Below are positions 62,501-64,000 of a stretch of 64,000 bases of DNA, in pieces. Source of the DNA: Pseudomonas sp. Irchel s3h17 (GTDB taxonomy: Bacteria; Pseudomonadota; Gammaproteobacteria; Pseudomonadales; Pseudomonadaceae); assembly GCF_900187505.1 (NCBI RefSeq), contig NZ_FYDL01000002.1, positions 346,728 to 410,727 of the forward strand, given 5' to 3'. A program made the position numbers and the translations under genes. Position 1 is the first letter of the stretch. Each line of letters begins with the position of its first letter. The notes under the pieces were generated by a model, which was not told where the DNA came from, did no database searches, and worked only from the letters and a program-made list of their open reading frames with translations.

Positions 62501-63369
62501 TGGATCGGCTTGCGCTCGGCGTAGGCGCCTTTGAGTTGCGGGGCATTGAGACGCACCGCTGCGCTTTGCAGCACCCCTTGGCCCCAGTTCACCCAGAACT
62601 CGCCACCGGCCTTGATTTCGGAAAAATTCCATTGCTGGGTCACCCGCTCAGGCAACCACTTCGACCAATCGCTTTGCGGCAGGCTCAGGTAGGCATCGAT
62701 TTGCGCGTCTTTCCACTCACTGGCGCGAATCCGGGTGCGCAGGCTCATGGCCAGTGGCTGGCCATCGGGCAAGGTCAACCGTGCGTCGAGACGCTGGCGG
62801 CTGACACCGGTTTTAAGCGTCAGGCCAACGTACGTCAGGGTCAGCGGCTTGTGGTCGAGCGGTTGCAAGGTGACCTGGCTGTCGAGCACCGAGAGTCGGG
62901 ACACCATTTGCATCTGGTTGAGCAGTCGCTCGGGGTCCAGGGGTTGATTCTGCTGCACCGGAAGGCCTTCCAGTGCCCATTGACCGTCTGCGCCTTCCTT
63001 GAGGCTGAGCTTCAGGCCATTGAGTTCCAGGTGTTCGATCCGCACCGCGCGCGACAACAGGCTGGTCCAGACATCCGGCACGACCCGGACCTGATCCAGG
63101 TACAGGGCGTTGGCACCCTCGCCGACCACCACGTCATGGGCCATCAGGACCGGCCCCATGCCACTCCAGCCGCCCTCGAGGCTGCCAATGCGCAACGGCA
63201 TGCCCAGCGCGTCCTGGGCTTTGTTCTCGGCCTCGGCGCGATACTCGGCGACCAGCGGAACCAGCTCGCGACCGAGGTTGACGTAGAGCGCGACCAGCAC
63301 CAGCAGCAACGCACTGAGCCCCAACCCCCAGCGAGTCAGCGCGCCTAGAATGCGGATCAGACGCTCCAT
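59566..63369 (-). CDS. yhdP: AsmA-like envelope protein YhdP (phospholipid transport)
   Basis: A 1267-residue member of the AsmA/YhdP bridge proteins that help move phospholipid to the outer membrane. One N-terminal membrane helix (about 12-32, ALTRWGLGLSALLLVLVALYVNLG) is followed by a long periplasmic beta-rich groove and the C-terminal TamB/AsmA-like region (SIGRRLRLDFSDLFDKGLSYDRVKG ... LSNNLPIAALLVGAPAVGGALF-type end). Length is normal. The mla and lpt genes in this window serve the same envelope. Confidence 0.92.
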   Translation of the reverse strand: MERLIRILGALTRWGLGLSALLLVLVALYVNLGRELVPLVAEYRAEAENKAQDALGMPLRIGSLEGGWSGMGPVLMAHDVVVGEGANALYLDQVRVVPDVWTSLLSRAVRIEHLELNGLKLSLKEGADGQWALEGLPVQQNQPLDPERLLNQMQMVSRLSVLDSQVTLQPLDHKPLTLTYVGLTLKTGVSRQRLDARLTLPDGQPLAMSLRTRIRASEWKDAQIDAYLSLPQSDWSKWLPERVTQQWNFSEIKAGGEFWVNWGQGVLQSAAVRLNAPQLKGAYAERKPIQVNNLALNGYYQRSAEGAQITLDSLAMSLGDTRWETRLQVQQTRPTEQIRELWHLEADRLDLTPLTPLLNALGPLPEGVATAVERLKFTGSLRNVLIDVRPEATDDSKFSFAANLERVGFDAYYGAPAARNVSGSISGDLGQGELRMDSKDFSLHLDPIFAKPWQYIQANARLTWKLDKQGFTLIAPYLKVLGEEGKIAGDFLIRLYFDPAREDYMDLRVGLLEGDGRYTGKYLPKVLSPALDEWLRTAILKGAVDEGFFQYQGSLSHEATDTARSISLFFKVHDAELAFQPGWPHLSKISGDVFVEDSGVRILASQGQLLDTQVRDVTVNIPHVPAGQNSHMFIDGAFAGGLGDGLKILQEAPIGTGATFAGWQGEGDLQGKLKLDIPLDKGEEPKIQVDFKTAKARLKLSEPELELSQLKGDFRFDSAKGLSGQGITARAFDRPVSARIFAEGSPGKLNTRVTAEGKVTVKKLTEWLKVAQPLPVSGDIPYQLQLNLDGPDSQLMVSSSLKGVAVDLPAPFGMPAEQGRDTVFRMTLQGPERRYWLDYGDLADFTFAAPTANFANGRGELFLGSGNAVLPGNKGLRIRGVLSELDVEPWKVLVDRYAGKDPSGSAKQLLSGADFRVDKLTGFGTTLDQARLQFDRKPAAWALQLDSQQVKGTVGIPDAKAAPIAVNLQYVRLPAADPAVQADENAPDPLASVDPTKVPALDIAIAQLFQGPVLVGAWSLKVRPIAKGLAFNSLSLGLKGMQLQGAGGWEGVPGATSSWFKGRIEGKNLADVLKAWGFAPTVSSEKFHLDADGRWPGSPAWVGLKRYSGSLDASLSKGQFADVEGGAQALRVFGLLNFNSIGRRLRLDFSDLFDKGLSYDRVKGLLVASNGVYVTREPITLTGPSSNLELNGTLDMMNDRIDAKLLLTLPLTNNLPIAALLVGAPAVGGALFLIDKLIGDRVARFASVKYTVKGPWKEPKITFEKPF

Positions 63370-63438
63370 GTCAGTGGGCTCCCATAGCGAACGCGTGCGG
63401 CGAGCGCAGGCCAGCCGTCATTAGTGATACACCCGGAC

Positions 63439-64000
63439 TCAGAGCAACACCACGTCGTATTGTTCCTGGGAGTACATGGTTTCCACTTGAAAACGAATGG
63501 TTCGACCAATGAAGCTTTCAAGTTCGGCCACGTTACCCGACTCTTCATCCAGGAGCCGGTCCACCACTTTCTGGTTGGCCAGTACACGGTAGCCTTCGGC
63601 CTGATAGGCGCGCGCCTCGCGCAGGATCTCTCGGAAGATCTCATAGCACACGGTTTCCGGGGTCTTGAGCTTGCCCCGCCCCTGGCAACTGCTGCAGGGC
63701 TCGCACAACACCTGTTCCAGGCTTTCGCGCGTGCGCTTGCGGGTCATCTGCACCAGGCCCAGCTCGGTAATCCCTATGATGTTGGTCTTGGCGTGATCAC
63801 GCTCCAGTTGTTTCTCCAGAGTGCGCAGTACCTGGCGCTGGTGTTCTTCATCTTCCATGTCGATGAAATCGATAATGATGATCCCGCCCAGGTTGCGCAG
63901 GCGCAGTTGCCGGGCGATGGCCGTCGCCGCTTCCAGATTAGTCTTGAAGATAGTCTCTTCGAGGTTCCGGTGCCCGACGAACGCACCGGTGTTGACGTCA
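63439..64000 (-). CDS. rng: Ribonuclease G, C-terminal part (partial)
   Basis: The last 187 codons of RNase G; the start lies right of the window. Visible are VNTGAFVGHRNLEETIFKTNLEAATAIARQLRLRNLGGIIIIDFIDME (catalytic DNase-I-like subdomain, with metal-binding Asp), the Zn-link LCEPCSSCQGRG and the C-terminal small domain. RNase G processes 16S rRNA 5' ends and degrades some mRNAs. The gene ends 70 bases before the yhdP start. Confidence 0.95.
   Translation of the reverse strand, partial: DVNTGAFVGHRNLEETIFKTNLEAATAIARQLRLRNLGGIIIIDFIDMEDEEHQRQVLRTLEKQLERDHAKTNIIGITELGLVQMTRKRTRESLEQVLCEPCSSCQGRGKLKTPETVCYEIFREILREARAYQAEGYRVLANQKVVDRLLDEESGNVAELESFIGRTIRFQVETMYSQEQYDVVLL

Overview
The window is a stretch of chromosome from a fluorescent pseudomonad, most likely of the Pseudomonas fluorescens group. 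The evidence is the high-GC codon use, Pseudomonas-type REP/REPIN repeats in several intergenic gaps, and gene order that follows the P. aeruginosa PA4443-PA4477 region (cysD, nif3-like, algW, hisCDG, murA, mla, kds/lpt, rpoN, ptsN, rapZ, ptsO, zip, sodA, orfX, fumC, fagA, pmbA, yjgA, tldD, nit, yhdP, rng). No rRNA, tRNA, CRISPR array, prophage or insertion sequence was found. All assignments come from reading sequence; no database search was run.

Layout. 1-4.3 kb: the end of an unidentified Lys/Ala-tailed protein, a large acyl-CoA dehydrogenase, a leucine-dehydrogenase-like protein lacking its catalytic lysine, and a SirB1-type protein. 4.3-10.1 kb: the homogentisate (Tyr/Phe) pathway hmgA-fahA-maiA, an aromatic-acid MFS transporter, and the divergent IclR repressor hmgR with a clear palindromic operator. 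10.1-12.0 kb: a small accessory patch with an AmpDh3-like peptidoglycan amidase (a family with a known type VI secretion member) flanked by two near-identical terminator hairpins, followed by a small unknown gene. 12.0-15.5 kb: an MFE-2-type short-chain dehydrogenase, an Asp-nucleophile alpha/beta hydrolase, a class II aldolase and a flavodoxin.

15.5-21 kb is the most interesting part. It holds a short LOV blue-light receptor, an unknown PilZ-like protein, a class II LitR/PplR (MerR-type) regulator, a monooxygenase-like membrane protein, the tetrahydromonapterin genes folM-folE-folX, a DUF1244 gene and a HopJ-family gene. The LOV/PplR pair is known in P. putida to switch on genes in light, and folE is one of its targets there. 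Here receptor, regulator and a pterin operon sit side by side. Tetrahydromonapterin is the cofactor of phenylalanine hydroxylase, so this block also ties functionally to the hmg pathway upstream.

21-34.4 kb: trxB, cysZ, a GT4 glycosyltransferase, an Old Yellow Enzyme, glutathione peroxidase, slyD, a DUF3565 gene, pta, a PlsC-type acyltransferase, the sulfate activation genes cysD-cysNC, and a Nif3-like gene. 34.4-40.6 kb: the periplasmic protease algW, then hisC, hisD, hisG, murA and a BolA-like gene. 40.7-51.1 kb: the envelope cluster mlaFEDCB, divergent from kdsD-kdsC-lptC-lptA-lptB, then rpoN-hpf-ptsN-rapZ-ptsO (sigma-54 and nitrogen PTS). 51.2-55.0 kb: fagA-fumC-orfX-sodA-zip behind a Fur box, an iron-starvation set that swaps in iron-free fumarase and Mn-SOD. 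55.1-64.0 kb: pmbA, yjgA, tldD, a nitrilase-family amidase, yhdP and the C-terminal part of rng (RNase G).
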